21,754 bases of DNA from contig JBCBQD010000074.1 of the NCBI GenBank assembly GCA_039820425.1, positions 1 to 21,754 of the forward strand, in the 5' to 3' direction. Positions 13,984 through 21,754 of this stretch are shown here, piece by piece. Made by a program: the position numbers and the translations under genes. Numbering within the stretch: the stretch's first letter is position 1; each line of letters starts with the position of its first letter. The notes under the pieces were generated by a model, which was not told the origin of the DNA, did not search any database, and saw only the letters and a program-made list of their open reading frames with translations. Origin of the DNA: SIO4C1 sp039820425 (GTDB taxonomy: Bacteria > Cyanobacteriota > Cyanobacteriia > Phormidesmidales > Phormidesmidaceae).

Positions 13984-15369
13984 ATGTTGACCCTGAATAC
14001 AGTGCTGCCAAATACAGTGCCGCCAAATACAGTGCCGCCAAATACAGTGCCGCTAAATACAGTGCCGTCGGCCCTGTCTGGGCCTAAACTCATTACCCCA
14101 CTGCCGGGGCCCAAGGCTCAAGCCCTGATTGCCCGAGATCGGTTAGTGATGTCGCCCTCCTACACGCGGGACTATCCGCTGGTGGCCCATCGCGGTGAGG
14201 GCTGCCTAATCGAAGATGTGGATGGAAATCTCTTTTTAGACATGACCGCGGGCATTGCAGTGGCGGCAACCGGCCATGCCCATCCCCAAGTGGTCGCCGC
14301 CATTCAAGCACAGTCTTCGCGACTGTTGCACATGTGCGGAGCCGATTTTTATTACGAACCGATGATCCAACTGGCGGAAACCCTGGCAAAGCATTCACCC
14401 TTTCCACCGTTTGATGCGCGGGCGCGGGTGTTGTTTACTAACTCCGGGGCTGAGTCAGTGGAGGGAGCGATCAAGCTGGCTCGCTATGCGACGGGTCGCT
14501 GGCAGATTGTGGCGTGCCTGGGCGGTTTCCACGGACGCACCTGTGGGGCGCTGTCGCTCACCGGGTCTAAGGTAGTGCAGCGACAGGGGTTTGGGCCGCT
14601 GTTGCCGGGGGTGACCCACATTCCCTACGGCACTCAGGCCGGTTTGGATCATCTAGAAACTCTTTTCCAGTCAGTGTTGCCCGCCTCGGAAGTGGCCGCT
14701 GTGGTGATTGAACCCATCCAGGGAGAGGGGGGCTATATTGTGCCGGAGGAGGGGTATTTGGCGAGACTGCGGGAGATCTGCGATCGTAACGAGATTTTGC
14801 TGATCGCGGACGAAGTGCAATCTGGCATGGGCCGTACCGGCAAGTTGTTTGCTATTGAACACTGGGAGGTGATGCCCGATATGATTACCCTGGCGAAGGG
14901 CATCGCCAGCGGCCTCCCTCTGGGGGGCATCCTGGCGCGACCTCATCTGATGACCTGGCCCCCCGGTGCCCACGCCAGCACCTTTGGCGGCAATCCGGTG
15001 GCTTGCGCAGCGGCCAATGTGACGTTGGAACTGTTGCAATCAGGGCTGATGGACAATGCCCAGGCCAGGGGGCAGCAGCTTCAGACCGGCTTGGCTTTGC
15101 TGGCCCAGCGGTTTGCTGACCTGTCACCCCCTCGGGGTAAGGGGCTGATGGTGGCGGTCGATGTGATAGACCGGCAGGGGCAGCTTGATCGGGGTGGTCG
15201 CGATCGCATTCTCCAGGCTGCCTTCAGGAAAGGACTTATTTTGTTAGGTTGCGGCCAGGCTGCCATTCGGTTTTGCCCCCCTCTAGTGATTACAGCAGAG
15301 CAAATCGAGATCGCGCTAAGTTTGTTGACAGAGATCTTGGCAGGGCAGGAGGAGAAAATTAAAGGTTAG
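13984..15369 (+). CDS. Class III PLP aminotransferase (lysine/ornithine/GABA type)
   Basis: A 461-aa omega-aminotransferase of the ornithine/4-aminobutyrate/lysine group. It carries GAES (155-158) for cofactor phosphate binding, ADEVQSG with D276 contacting the PLP ring, and the Schiff-base lysine K305 in TLAKG. The family core begins near PGPKAQALIARDRLVMSPSYT (about residue 41). Before it is a low-complexity NTVPP-type repeat encoded by five 15-base units. Every unit carries an in-frame GTG, so translation could also begin inside the repeat. ATG 13984 lies 5 bases after the dehydrogenase stop, with GGTAAGG as a likely Shine-Dalgarno. In this operon it may remove the epsilon-amino group of lysine, or the alpha-amino group of aminoadipate; GABA is an alternative substrate. 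Confidence 0.9.
   Translation: MLTLNTVLPNTVPPNTVPPNTVPLNTVPSALSGPKLITPLPGPKAQALIARDRLVMSPSYTRDYPLVAHRGEGCLIEDVDGNLFLDMTAGIAVAATGHAHPQVVAAIQAQSSRLLHMCGADFYYEPMIQLAETLAKHSPFPPFDARARVLFTNSGAESVEGAIKLARYATGRWQIVACLGGFHGRTCGALSLTGSKVVQRQGFGPLLPGVTHIPYGTQAGLDHLETLFQSVLPASEVAAVVIEPIQGEGGYIVPEEGYLARLREICDRNEILLIADEVQSGMGRTGKLFAIEHWEVMPDMITLAKGIASGLPLGGILARPHLMTWPPGAHASTFGGNPVACAAANVTLELLQSGLMDNAQARGQQLQTGLALLAQRFADLSPPRGKGLMVAVDVIDRQGQLDRGGRDRILQAAFRKGLILLGCGQAAIRFCPPLVITAEQIEIALSLLTEILAGQEEKIKG
13995..14069 (+). repeat. Five 15-base tandem units inside the aminotransferase 5' end
   Basis: Consensus AAATACAGTGCCGCC, five head-to-tail copies, the first and the last two with one or two changes. The repeat is in frame and encodes N-T-V-P-P units, so copy-number change would keep the reading frame. 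Confidence 0.97.
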
Positions 15370-15398
15370 GGAGCAGCAAAATTAAGCCCACAAAATTG

Positions 15399-16343
15399 AT
15401 GTCCTTATCGATCGATCAATCTACATTTCAATCTGGCCACCTTGCTAGGGCGCTTTGGTTACAGCTCTGGCAACACTATCGTCAGCGGGTAGAATACGCC
15501 CGCACCTATGAAGCCATGATCCAGTCGGCGGGAGGGACGGTGGCCAATGACCATATCGCCTTTCGCTCCCTTAAGCTGACGGTGCAGAGGGCTCATGGAT
15601 CGATTGATCTGGGCATTGCCTATCTGGCCAAGATTGTCGAAGCCTTGGGCTATCAAATGGCAGGCGACTATCACTTCCCTGACCGTCACCTCTATGCCCG
15701 GCACTATCATCACCCGGCCCAAGCCGAGCTTGAGCTCCCCAAACTGTTCATAAGTGAACTGTTGGTAGACGAGTTGCCAACCCCCCTTGCCACCCAAATC
15801 TATGACACTGTAAAAATGGGGCAATTTTTCTCCTTGTCGTGCTGGCAAGAACAGTGCCAAGTCATTGAGGATAAATGCGTACAGCAGTTGGCGAGTGCCT
15901 TTACCCGGCCCTGGGTGCCCCCCAACCGCACAGTTGTCGAGGCGGTGAATGCGGTCAGTCAGTATGGGGCTTGGGTCCTGCTGTACGGGTATGCTGTGAA
16001 CCACTTCACCGCCTGTATCAATCGGCAGCAGGTCTACGGAGAAATTGCCCTGGCGGCAAAGGCCCTGGCGGCTCAAGGCGTGCCGATGAAACCCAGTTTA
16101 GAAGGAAGCCCCGCCAGTGGCTTGCAACAAACGGCTACCCAGGCTGTTGTAGAATCGGTGCCCGTCCTTAACGACGCGGGGCAACTTGAGCAAATGCCCT
16201 GGCGATATGCCTATTATGAGCTGGCCCAACGACACCGGGTTGAAAATGCAGCCGGAGAGGATGCACTCTTTCAAGGATTTATTGGGCCTCAGGCCCAGCA
16301 TTTGTTTGAGATGACCCGCACAGAACCGAGCCCAGGCAAATGA
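15399..16343 (+). CDS. DUF1338 / HglS-like 2-oxoadipate dioxygenase/decarboxylase
   Basis: A 314-aa protein with DUF1338 signatures. The bacterial prototype HglS is a metal-dependent enzyme converting 2-oxoadipate to D-2-hydroxyglutarate in lysine catabolism. Residues that can be aligned to its metal site are H52 (NDHIAFR), H202 (YAVNHFT) and E274 (YYELAQR), with R56 four residues after H52 as the likely substrate arginine. The spacings are close to those I recall for HglS. Other family blocks present are FISELLVDEL, QYGAWVLLYGYAVNHF and MKPSLEGS. It is slightly short for the family, mainly in the loops. ATG 15399 is preferred to the TTG one codon upstream. It lies 29 bases after the aminotransferase, so it is the last gene of the operon. 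Family high confidence; substrate inferred. Confidence 0.85.
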   Translation: MSLSIDQSTFQSGHLARALWLQLWQHYRQRVEYARTYEAMIQSAGGTVANDHIAFRSLKLTVQRAHGSIDLGIAYLAKIVEALGYQMAGDYHFPDRHLYARHYHHPAQAELELPKLFISELLVDELPTPLATQIYDTVKMGQFFSLSCWQEQCQVIEDKCVQQLASAFTRPWVPPNRTVVEAVNAVSQYGAWVLLYGYAVNHFTACINRQQVYGEIALAAKALAAQGVPMKPSLEGSPASGLQQTATQAVVESVPVLNDAGQLEQMPWRYAYYELAQRHRVENAAGEDALFQGFIGPQAQHLFEMTRTEPSPGK

Positions 16344-16348
16344 CCAGA

Positions 16349-19300
16349 TTACACAGCCCCCAGCTCTTTCAACATGAGCTTTTGGGCAGGCGTTACCCCG
16401 ATAATGCCTGAGATTTGCATTTGTTCATAGGGGCGTTTTATCGTGAGTGTCTTCAAAAGTTGACCAGACTTTATCTTCCAAAGCTTCAAGTGGCCATCGT
16501 CACTGGCACTGACAAGGGTGCTGCCGTCTGGGCTGATGTCTATTGCACGCACTAGTTTATGATGCCCCTCTAACGTCTGCCAACACGTTTGAGCCTCTTG
16601 TGACTCACCCCTATCGCTGTCTGAATGGGTTTCTACCTTGCCCCAATCCCATAGTTTCACACAGCAGTCTGCGCCGCCGCTGGCCAGCCACTGACCATCG
16701 GGGCTAAACTTTACGGTATGAACCTGGTTGGTATGTTCTAGGAACGTTTTTGTCTCACCTGTTTTTAGATCTCTCACTTGCACGGCCCCATCGGCATGGC
16801 CACTGGCCAAGAATCGCCCATCGGGGCTAAACGCCAGGGCTAGAACCCAACTATGGGGACTCTCCCAACGAAGTAAACAGTCTCCCGTCGAGATGGCCCA
16901 ATAGCGGATGGTGGCATCTAGCCCGCCGCTGGCTAACCATTGCCCATTAGGGTGAAAGGCCACGGCCCAGACACCACTGGTGTGGCCCGATAAAATCTGT
17001 TGGCACTGTCCGGTTTCTACCTGCCATAGGCGGATCTCTGGCTCAATCCCAGCGCTGGCGATTAAAGTCCCCTGGGGATCAAATGCGAGGGTCCAAATCC
17101 AGCCCTGGTGCCCCTGCAGCGTATTTAGTAATTGGCCAGTGTGGGGATCCCAGAGGCGGAGGAGACCCGCTACGCCGCCGGTGACAAGTTTGTGACCAGT
17201 CGGGTCGTAGGCCAACTGCCACACCCAGCCTGAGTGGGCCAGACAAGTATGGGCTGTGCCAGAGGCAATCTCCCAAAGGTTAACGCTTGGGGTACTGCCC
17301 CCGCTAGCGATTTGTTGCCCACTGGGACTAAACGCAACGGTGTAAATCTGTCGGGTGTAGCCTTGCCAGGTGCGATCGCACTGCCCCGTTTGCAGATTCC
17401 ACACTTTAATTTGCTGATCGGCCCCGCCGCTGATTAAGGTGAGCCCCTCTGGGGTAAAGGCCACAGCGCGCACCCCAAGGGTATGCCCTACCAGAGTTTG
17501 GATACAGTGCCCGGTGTTGATATTCCACCGTTTAATCAGACTATCTTCGCTGCTGCTGACCAGCTCTGCTGCCGTTGGGTGAAACTTCACCGACCACACA
17601 CCGCTGGTGTGTCCGGTGAAGGTATAACAGTCGTTGCCCTGCACCGACCATACTTTGACCGAGCAATCAACACTCCCGCTGGCTAACCATTGCCCGTCCG
17701 GGGAAAAGCTCACTGACCACACCCAGTTTTGGTGACCTTGAAAGATCCGCAGACATTTCTCATTGAGGGTGTTCCACAGACGCAGGGTGCCGTCTTCGCT
17801 GCCGCTGACTAAGCGGCGGGCATAGGGGTGCCAGGCAATCGCACAGACGGCGGCATCGTGACCCGTCAAGACCGCCACAGCTGCTTTGCTCTCTAGATTC
17901 CAGAGGCGGATCGTGCCATCTTTACTGGCGCTGGCTAAAATCTCACCGTCGGCACTAAAGGCCACTGACCGCACCCAGTTTTGGTGGCCGTGCCAGGTAT
18001 GGTGACATTGACCAGTCGCCATCGACCACAGCTTAATTGTCCGATCTTCGCTGCCGCTGGCTAGCCACTGGCCGTCTGGGCTAAAGGCCACGGAGAGGAC
18101 CCAACCTTGATGACCTTTTAACACCGCCTGCAAGGTGTCGGTGGCTAAATCCCAGAGGCGAATTTCACTCTGGGTATCGCCGCTGGCTAGCCACTGGCCG
18201 TCTGGGCTGCAGGCCAGGGTAGAAATGCTGCTAAAGGTTTGGGTAAAGGCAGCCTGGCGCAGATCAGTCCCGGATAAATTAGTGCGTTGCAGGGTCTTGC
18301 TGCGTAAATCGGCATGCCACAGGGGCAGGTAAGATAAATCTAAATCGTTCAAATCAGACTGTAATTGCCCCAGGAGATTAACCAGATTACCGGCGGCGTA
18401 TCCAACCTGCTGAGCTGGTTGCTGGTGCAGCTGAGATAGGCCTGCGGTCAAACATCGATAAATGTGTTGAGGAGACCCGAGGGCCTGGTGTAGATGGGCT
18501 AAGAGCGGGGTGAGTAAACATTGAATTTGGGCTTCGCGAATATAGTCTGGGGCGTGGGGTTTGAGCAGCGCATAGTGGTGGAGGGCTTGCGCTTGTTGAG
18601 ATGGCCCAACTTGAGATGGCCCAACTTGAGATAATAGTTCGGTACTCAGGGTTTCTATCAGGTGGGTCGTACCATAGGCCATTACGACGGGCTGCAGAGA
18701 AAATCGCACTTCCGTAGACCCCACATTGGCAGAATCTGAATTGGCAGAATCCGAATCAAACTTTGGACGCTCTACGATATTTTTCTCAATAATATTTTTT
18801 TCAATCAGACTACGCCACGCTAACGATTCCAAGGATTCTAGCAGCTGGGCGAGGGATACAGGGGGGAAGAGATCTTGTTGCAGGGTTTGTACGGTGATGG
18901 GGGTGCGATCGCAAACCAACCAATTCATAATTTGTTGCTCCAGCCCCGACAATCGTTTGAACTGATCCTCAAGCAGACGGCGAATGCCGTTAAAAATAAC
19001 CACACCCTGTTGTAAAAAGCTGGAAATTTGCCCCAGGAACAAATCTCGAATGGATGTCGCCACGATTTTTAAGGCCAGAGGGTTACCGTCATAATGGTGC
19101 ACTAGAGATTGCATCTCCGGAACGCTCCCGATGATACCCTTGGCCTTAATGAGGGTGATAGCTGACTCCACCGATAGCCCCGTGAGCGAAAAACTTCTAA
19201 CAGGTAAATGAGTGCCTTCTAAAGCGCCCACCTCGGACGGTTTTTCTCGACTGGTTAAGATCACGCAGCTGGTGTGGTTGATCTCCCCCAAGCTCCGCAA

Positions 19301-20029
19301 CAACTGACCATAGGCCTCGTACCCTGGGCGATAACGCCCTGTCTTACCTTCGTCTAGGAGGGTTTCTCCATTATCTAAGATTAGCAAGCAGCGACGCTGG
19401 GCCAACGCCTCTAAAAGCGTCCGTTGTAGTTGATCCAGGGTTTGAGTAGCCATGTCTGAGGGGCTGACCGATAACCCTTGCAACCAATCTTGAACAAGCT
19501 CCTTGGCCGTGGGGGCATAGCGCAGCGATCGCCAAATGACCTGTTCAAAATCACCCAGTAGGCGGTGGCCTAGCTGCACCGCCAATGCAGTTTTACCCAT
19601 CCCCCCCAAGCCCAAGATCGCCACCAGGCGACAGCGATCTTGGCAGATCCAATGACTTAACTGTTGTAGCTCCTGATCTCGACCACAAAAGCCCTGGCAA
19701 TCGGGAGCATCGCCCCAAGAGGCGTTGCCCACCACGCCTGTGGTTGCCCCTGACGTTTGCCCTGCCTCCTGGACGTCTTGCCACTCCAAACCCAACATCT
19801 GGCAATAGGCTTTAAAGGCCGATGCATTAATGGGCTGCCGCCCTGCCAAAAATCGCTTCCAGGTCCCCTCTGAGATGCCCCTTGCCAGCTCACCGGTGAG
19901 GTTCCAATCGACCCCCATGATCTCGCTAGCTGCCTGCAACCAGTAAAAGTCATAAATCGGTAAGCCTTGCGACTTACGCGCCTGCCTAATCTTGGCAAGC
20001 CCCTGTGCTGAGGCCTTGAGCGATGCCAT
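16349..20029 (-). CDS. HTH-NB-ARC-WD40 STAND NTPase
   Basis: A 1226-aa signal-transduction ATPase. Residues 1-90 form a small helical domain (SEGTWKRFLAGRQPINASAFKAYCQMLGLEW) common at the N-terminus of cyanobacterial NACHT/NB-ARC proteins. The NB-ARC domain (about 112-370) has P-loop GLGGMGKT (140-147), Walker B CLLILDN (214-220), sensor-like CVILTSRE and GNPLAL (315-320). A winged-helix and linker region (370-600) contains three separate 15-base duplications (IEKNIIEKNIVE, DSDSANSDSAN, SQVGPSQVGPSQ). From about 600 to 1190 there are 14 WD40 repeats, enough for two seven-bladed propellers. STAND proteins stay inactive until a ligand binds the repeat sensor, then oligomerise. No effector such as a nuclease or protease is visible, so it may be a regulator rather than a toxin-type defence protein. 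The gene converges on the DUF1338 gene with 5 bases between stops. Confidence 0.93.
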   Translation of the reverse strand: MASLKASAQGLAKIRQARKSQGLPIYDFYWLQAASEIMGVDWNLTGELARGISEGTWKRFLAGRQPINASAFKAYCQMLGLEWQDVQEAGQTSGATTGVVGNASWGDAPDCQGFCGRDQELQQLSHWICQDRCRLVAILGLGGMGKTALAVQLGHRLLGDFEQVIWRSLRYAPTAKELVQDWLQGLSVSPSDMATQTLDQLQRTLLEALAQRRCLLILDNGETLLDEGKTGRYRPGYEAYGQLLRSLGEINHTSCVILTSREKPSEVGALEGTHLPVRSFSLTGLSVESAITLIKAKGIIGSVPEMQSLVHHYDGNPLALKIVATSIRDLFLGQISSFLQQGVVIFNGIRRLLEDQFKRLSGLEQQIMNWLVCDRTPITVQTLQQDLFPPVSLAQLLESLESLAWRSLIEKNIIEKNIVERPKFDSDSANSDSANVGSTEVRFSLQPVVMAYGTTHLIETLSTELLSQVGPSQVGPSQQAQALHHYALLKPHAPDYIREAQIQCLLTPLLAHLHQALGSPQHIYRCLTAGLSQLHQQPAQQVGYAAGNLVNLLGQLQSDLNDLDLSYLPLWHADLRSKTLQRTNLSGTDLRQAAFTQTFSSISTLACSPDGQWLASGDTQSEIRLWDLATDTLQAVLKGHQGWVLSVAFSPDGQWLASGSEDRTIKLWSMATGQCHHTWHGHQNWVRSVAFSADGEILASASKDGTIRLWNLESKAAVAVLTGHDAAVCAIAWHPYARRLVSGSEDGTLRLWNTLNEKCLRIFQGHQNWVWSVSFSPDGQWLASGSVDCSVKVWSVQGNDCYTFTGHTSGVWSVKFHPTAAELVSSSEDSLIKRWNINTGHCIQTLVGHTLGVRAVAFTPEGLTLISGGADQQIKVWNLQTGQCDRTWQGYTRQIYTVAFSPSGQQIASGGSTPSVNLWEIASGTAHTCLAHSGWVWQLAYDPTGHKLVTGGVAGLLRLWDPHTGQLLNTLQGHQGWIWTLAFDPQGTLIASAGIEPEIRLWQVETGQCQQILSGHTSGVWAVAFHPNGQWLASGGLDATIRYWAISTGDCLLRWESPHSWVLALAFSPDGRFLASGHADGAVQVRDLKTGETKTFLEHTNQVHTVKFSPDGQWLASGGADCCVKLWDWGKVETHSDSDRGESQEAQTCWQTLEGHHKLVRAIDISPDGSTLVSASDDGHLKLWKIKSGQLLKTLTIKRPYEQMQISGIIGVTPAQKLMLKELGAV
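18598..18627 (-). repeat. 15-base tandem duplication in the STAND linker
   Basis: GAGATGGCCCAACTT occurs twice head to tail (plus strand). On the coding strand it duplicates SQVGP, in frame. Confidence 0.95.
18726..18755 (-). repeat. 15-base tandem duplication in the STAND linker
   Basis: TTGGCAGAATCTGAA then TTGGCAGAATCCGAA, one mismatch. It encodes the doubled SDSAN unit, in frame. Confidence 0.95.
18776..18805 (-). repeat. 15-base tandem duplication in the STAND linker
   Basis: GATATTTTTCTCAAT then AATATTTTTTTCAAT, two mismatches. It encodes IEKNI-IEKNI, in frame, and looks older than the other two. Confidence 0.85.
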
Positions 20030-20452
20030 GGGTCATACCCTATATCCCTGATTGATACGTTCTAGTCTACCTATAAAAAGGATCGTAGCGATTGTTACAT
20101 TCATTGATCTAGACATTTCTTTGCTCCGCCTAAAAAGTACCCGTCCAGGTACTTTTTGGGCCCGACTGCAGCCTCATTCTCGTGATATCCAGCCCAAATC
20201 TCAGCGCTGTTGGGGTTTCTCAGATAATTCTCAGTTTCCTGAAGGCTTTATGAAACAAAGGTTTTGCCTGGTTTTGCCTGATTAAAAGCACTTCCCGCTC
20301 CTGCCAAGGCCAGTGTTTGCCCACTCCGGGACTGATCCAATTTTGATCTGACAGACTCTACGCAAAGTTGCGACCTTGGGGTAACAGTTTCAAAAATCAG
20401 AGGGGCAATCCTCGCTCCTAGTTCCCATCCAATAATTCAGGAGGCTAACGCC
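20030..20452. other. Divergent intergenic region
   Basis: 423 bases between the 5' ends of two divergent genes, with no credible gene inside. It holds a symmetric hairpin (20132-20157) and a doubled GGTTTTGCCT at about 20261-20280. No complete promoter was recognised for either side. Confidence 0.55.
20132..20157. terminator. Symmetric A/T-tract hairpin between divergent genes
   Basis: AAAAAGTACC (20132-20141) pairs perfectly with GGTACTTTTT (20148-20157) around a 6-base loop. Having an A-tract on one arm and a T-tract on the other, it would read as an intrinsic terminator on both strands. It lies between two gene starts rather than ends, so it may instead be an operator or attenuator. Confidence 0.5.
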
Positions 20453-21754
20453 GTGCAAACCATAGATTTAACCATGACCGCTGCTACCACCGCCCTGGGT
20501 CTGGCCCTACCTCACTACCAGCTGATGCAAAGAATGCGAGACAGTTTGGAAGGCACTGTCCAGATTGAGGGCCAAATGGCAGGTATGTGCATCCGAGGAG
20601 ATCGGCTACCGCTCAGCAGTGCTCTGCTGGGCCCCTATGATCAATTTACCGCCCTGGCCAATGGCCTACTGGACGAGCTGGTTGAAATCACAGCGGTGAG
20701 CCTATGTTTTATTGAAGGCGATCCGGGCCTGGTCGGAGAGCCGGGGCGAGAGATTAATGCAGAGGGTGAAATTCAAGTGCCCCAAAATACGAAGCTACGC
20801 TTAGAAGGCATCGTAACCCTGCTAGACACCGCTGGCGTTAGCCTCACCGCAGACTTTTTTGTCAAACGGGGTGAACCCAACCTGAGTTTCAAATTTACCC
20901 TGCCTGAACCCCAGCCTTCTGAACCCCAAACTCATGTGGCCCCCACCCTGGGCGTTGGCACTTTTTTCCCCGATGTTCCTTTCGTCCGAGCCTTACAGGC
21001 AACCAACCCAACGATTATTTTAACCACTACAGATGCTGCCTACGACCCGGTGCTAGATGCTAACGTCAACACTGGCCTTAACTTTTACGGCACCTTTTTA
21101 ACCCAAGACACGGGCGATCGCACCCTTGACTTGATCGGCGGTATTTTGCGAACCCGAGCGTTGGCCCTCCATGCCTCGGCTCGCACCGATGATCTTGACC
21201 CCACCAACGACAAGTACGTGCTCGAAGGCGCAGCCCAACTGGAGAATACCCTGCTAGAGGGCAACAATTTTGCAATTCGCAATACCCGATCAGACGTAGC
21301 CATTGAGCTGTCAGGGTTCCCACCCGAGCCCACCGTTGGCATCTCGACCGATGTGGTGGTCACCCTCGACGAAGGCATCTTGAGCGACAGCGATATGGAA
21401 ACCCGGTTGGTTTTCACAGGGGGCATCCGGGCCCAGGCAGAATCCCTCACGGGTTTCTTTAAACTCAATGGCACCGGACGCAGCCCGGAGGGAGCCCTCT
21501 CAGGGGAGATCCAAAATACCAGCGAATGGGTCAACCCCTTTGGCATCCCCGGTATTACCCTGCGTCAGCTCTCTTTACAACTGGGGCTCACCTACAATTC
21601 TCCCTGGATTGATAATATTGGCATCCACGGCAATCTCAGACTGGGGGCCATTGATGGCAGCGCATCGATCTTGGTCGATATTAATGATCCCGATCAGTTT
21701 GTCTTGGCAGGGGCTACCGATCGCATCACCCTGCTACAGATTATGAGTGCGATG
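20453..21754 (+). CDS. Unrecognised large protein, C-terminus outside the window
   Basis: An open frame runs without a stop from GTG 20453 to the right edge (434 codons). GTG is chosen because a near-perfect AGGAGG lies 8 bases upstream; an in-frame ATG seven codons later (MTAATTALG) has no comparable site. I do not recognise a named family. The sequence is acidic, rich in Gly, Thr and Leu, and looks beta-rich, with repeating strand-turn patterns (NFYGTFLTQDTGDRTLDLIG, GGIRAQAESLTGFFKLNGTG, GSASILVDINDPDQF). There is no signal peptide or membrane helix. A proline/glutamate linker (LPEPQPSEPQT, about residues 152-162) separates an N-terminal region from the rest. It is divergent from the STAND gene. 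The coding call is firm; the function is unknown. Confidence 0.8.
   Translation, partial: MQTIDLTMTAATTALGLALPHYQLMQRMRDSLEGTVQIEGQMAGMCIRGDRLPLSSALLGPYDQFTALANGLLDELVEITAVSLCFIEGDPGLVGEPGREINAEGEIQVPQNTKLRLEGIVTLLDTAGVSLTADFFVKRGEPNLSFKFTLPEPQPSEPQTHVAPTLGVGTFFPDVPFVRALQATNPTIILTTTDAAYDPVLDANVNTGLNFYGTFLTQDTGDRTLDLIGGILRTRALALHASARTDDLDPTNDKYVLEGAAQLENTLLEGNNFAIRNTRSDVAIELSGFPPEPTVGISTDVVVTLDEGILSDSDMETRLVFTGGIRAQAESLTGFFKLNGTGRSPEGALSGEIQNTSEWVNPFGIPGITLRQLSLQLGLTYNSPWIDNIGIHGNLRLGAIDGSASILVDINDPDQFVLAGATDRITLLQIMSAM

Overview
The window looks like a piece of a cyanobacterial chromosome. Nine copies of the HIP1 octamer GCGATCGC occur in under 22 kb. There is an unmistakable DesA-type acyl-lipid desaturase, an NB-ARC/WD40 protein of the type that is abundant in cyanobacteria, a bacterial dynamin-like GTPase, and many short tandem and inverted repeats between genes. 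The genus cannot be fixed from sequence alone. No rRNA, tRNA, CRISPR array, transposase or prophage gene was seen.

Left part (1-5128): the C-terminal end of a protein with two MshEN/GspE-N-like repeats; a repeat-rich 690-base gap with an orphan terminator; a stand-alone CheY/PilH-type receiver on the minus strand; a DUF790 (Bax1-like) nuclease; desA, the delta-12 desaturase, with a terminator-like hairpin in its leader; and an unrecognised 129-aa gene. desA and the DUF790 gene are co-directional and separated by a 101-base gap made almost wholly of heptamer repeats.

Middle part (5129-12061): a small exported cysteine-containing protein, divergent from a probable lipoprotein; a dynamin-like GTPase; then a 725-base non-coding leader with a good sigma70-like promoter ahead of a 1069-aa modular protein. 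That protein has three near-identical RTX-like Ca2+-binding modules, two carbohydrate-binding-like modules and a methionine-rich tail.

Right part (12062-21754): a strong terminator, possibly ending a small RNA. It is followed by a tight three-gene operon: aldehyde dehydrogenase, class III aminotransferase and a DUF1338/HglS-like 2-oxoadipate dioxygenase/decarboxylase. Together these suggest a lysine (alpha-aminoadipate) degradation route. The operon converges, with only 5 bases between stop codons, on a 1226-aa HTH-NB-ARC-WD40 (STAND) protein on the minus strand. Divergent from that is an unrecognised 434+ aa protein that runs off the right edge.

The most notable points are the lysine-type triad in a cyanobacterium, the triplicated RTX/CBM protein with its long leader, and a recurring pattern of independent 15-base tandem duplications in unrelated sequences.
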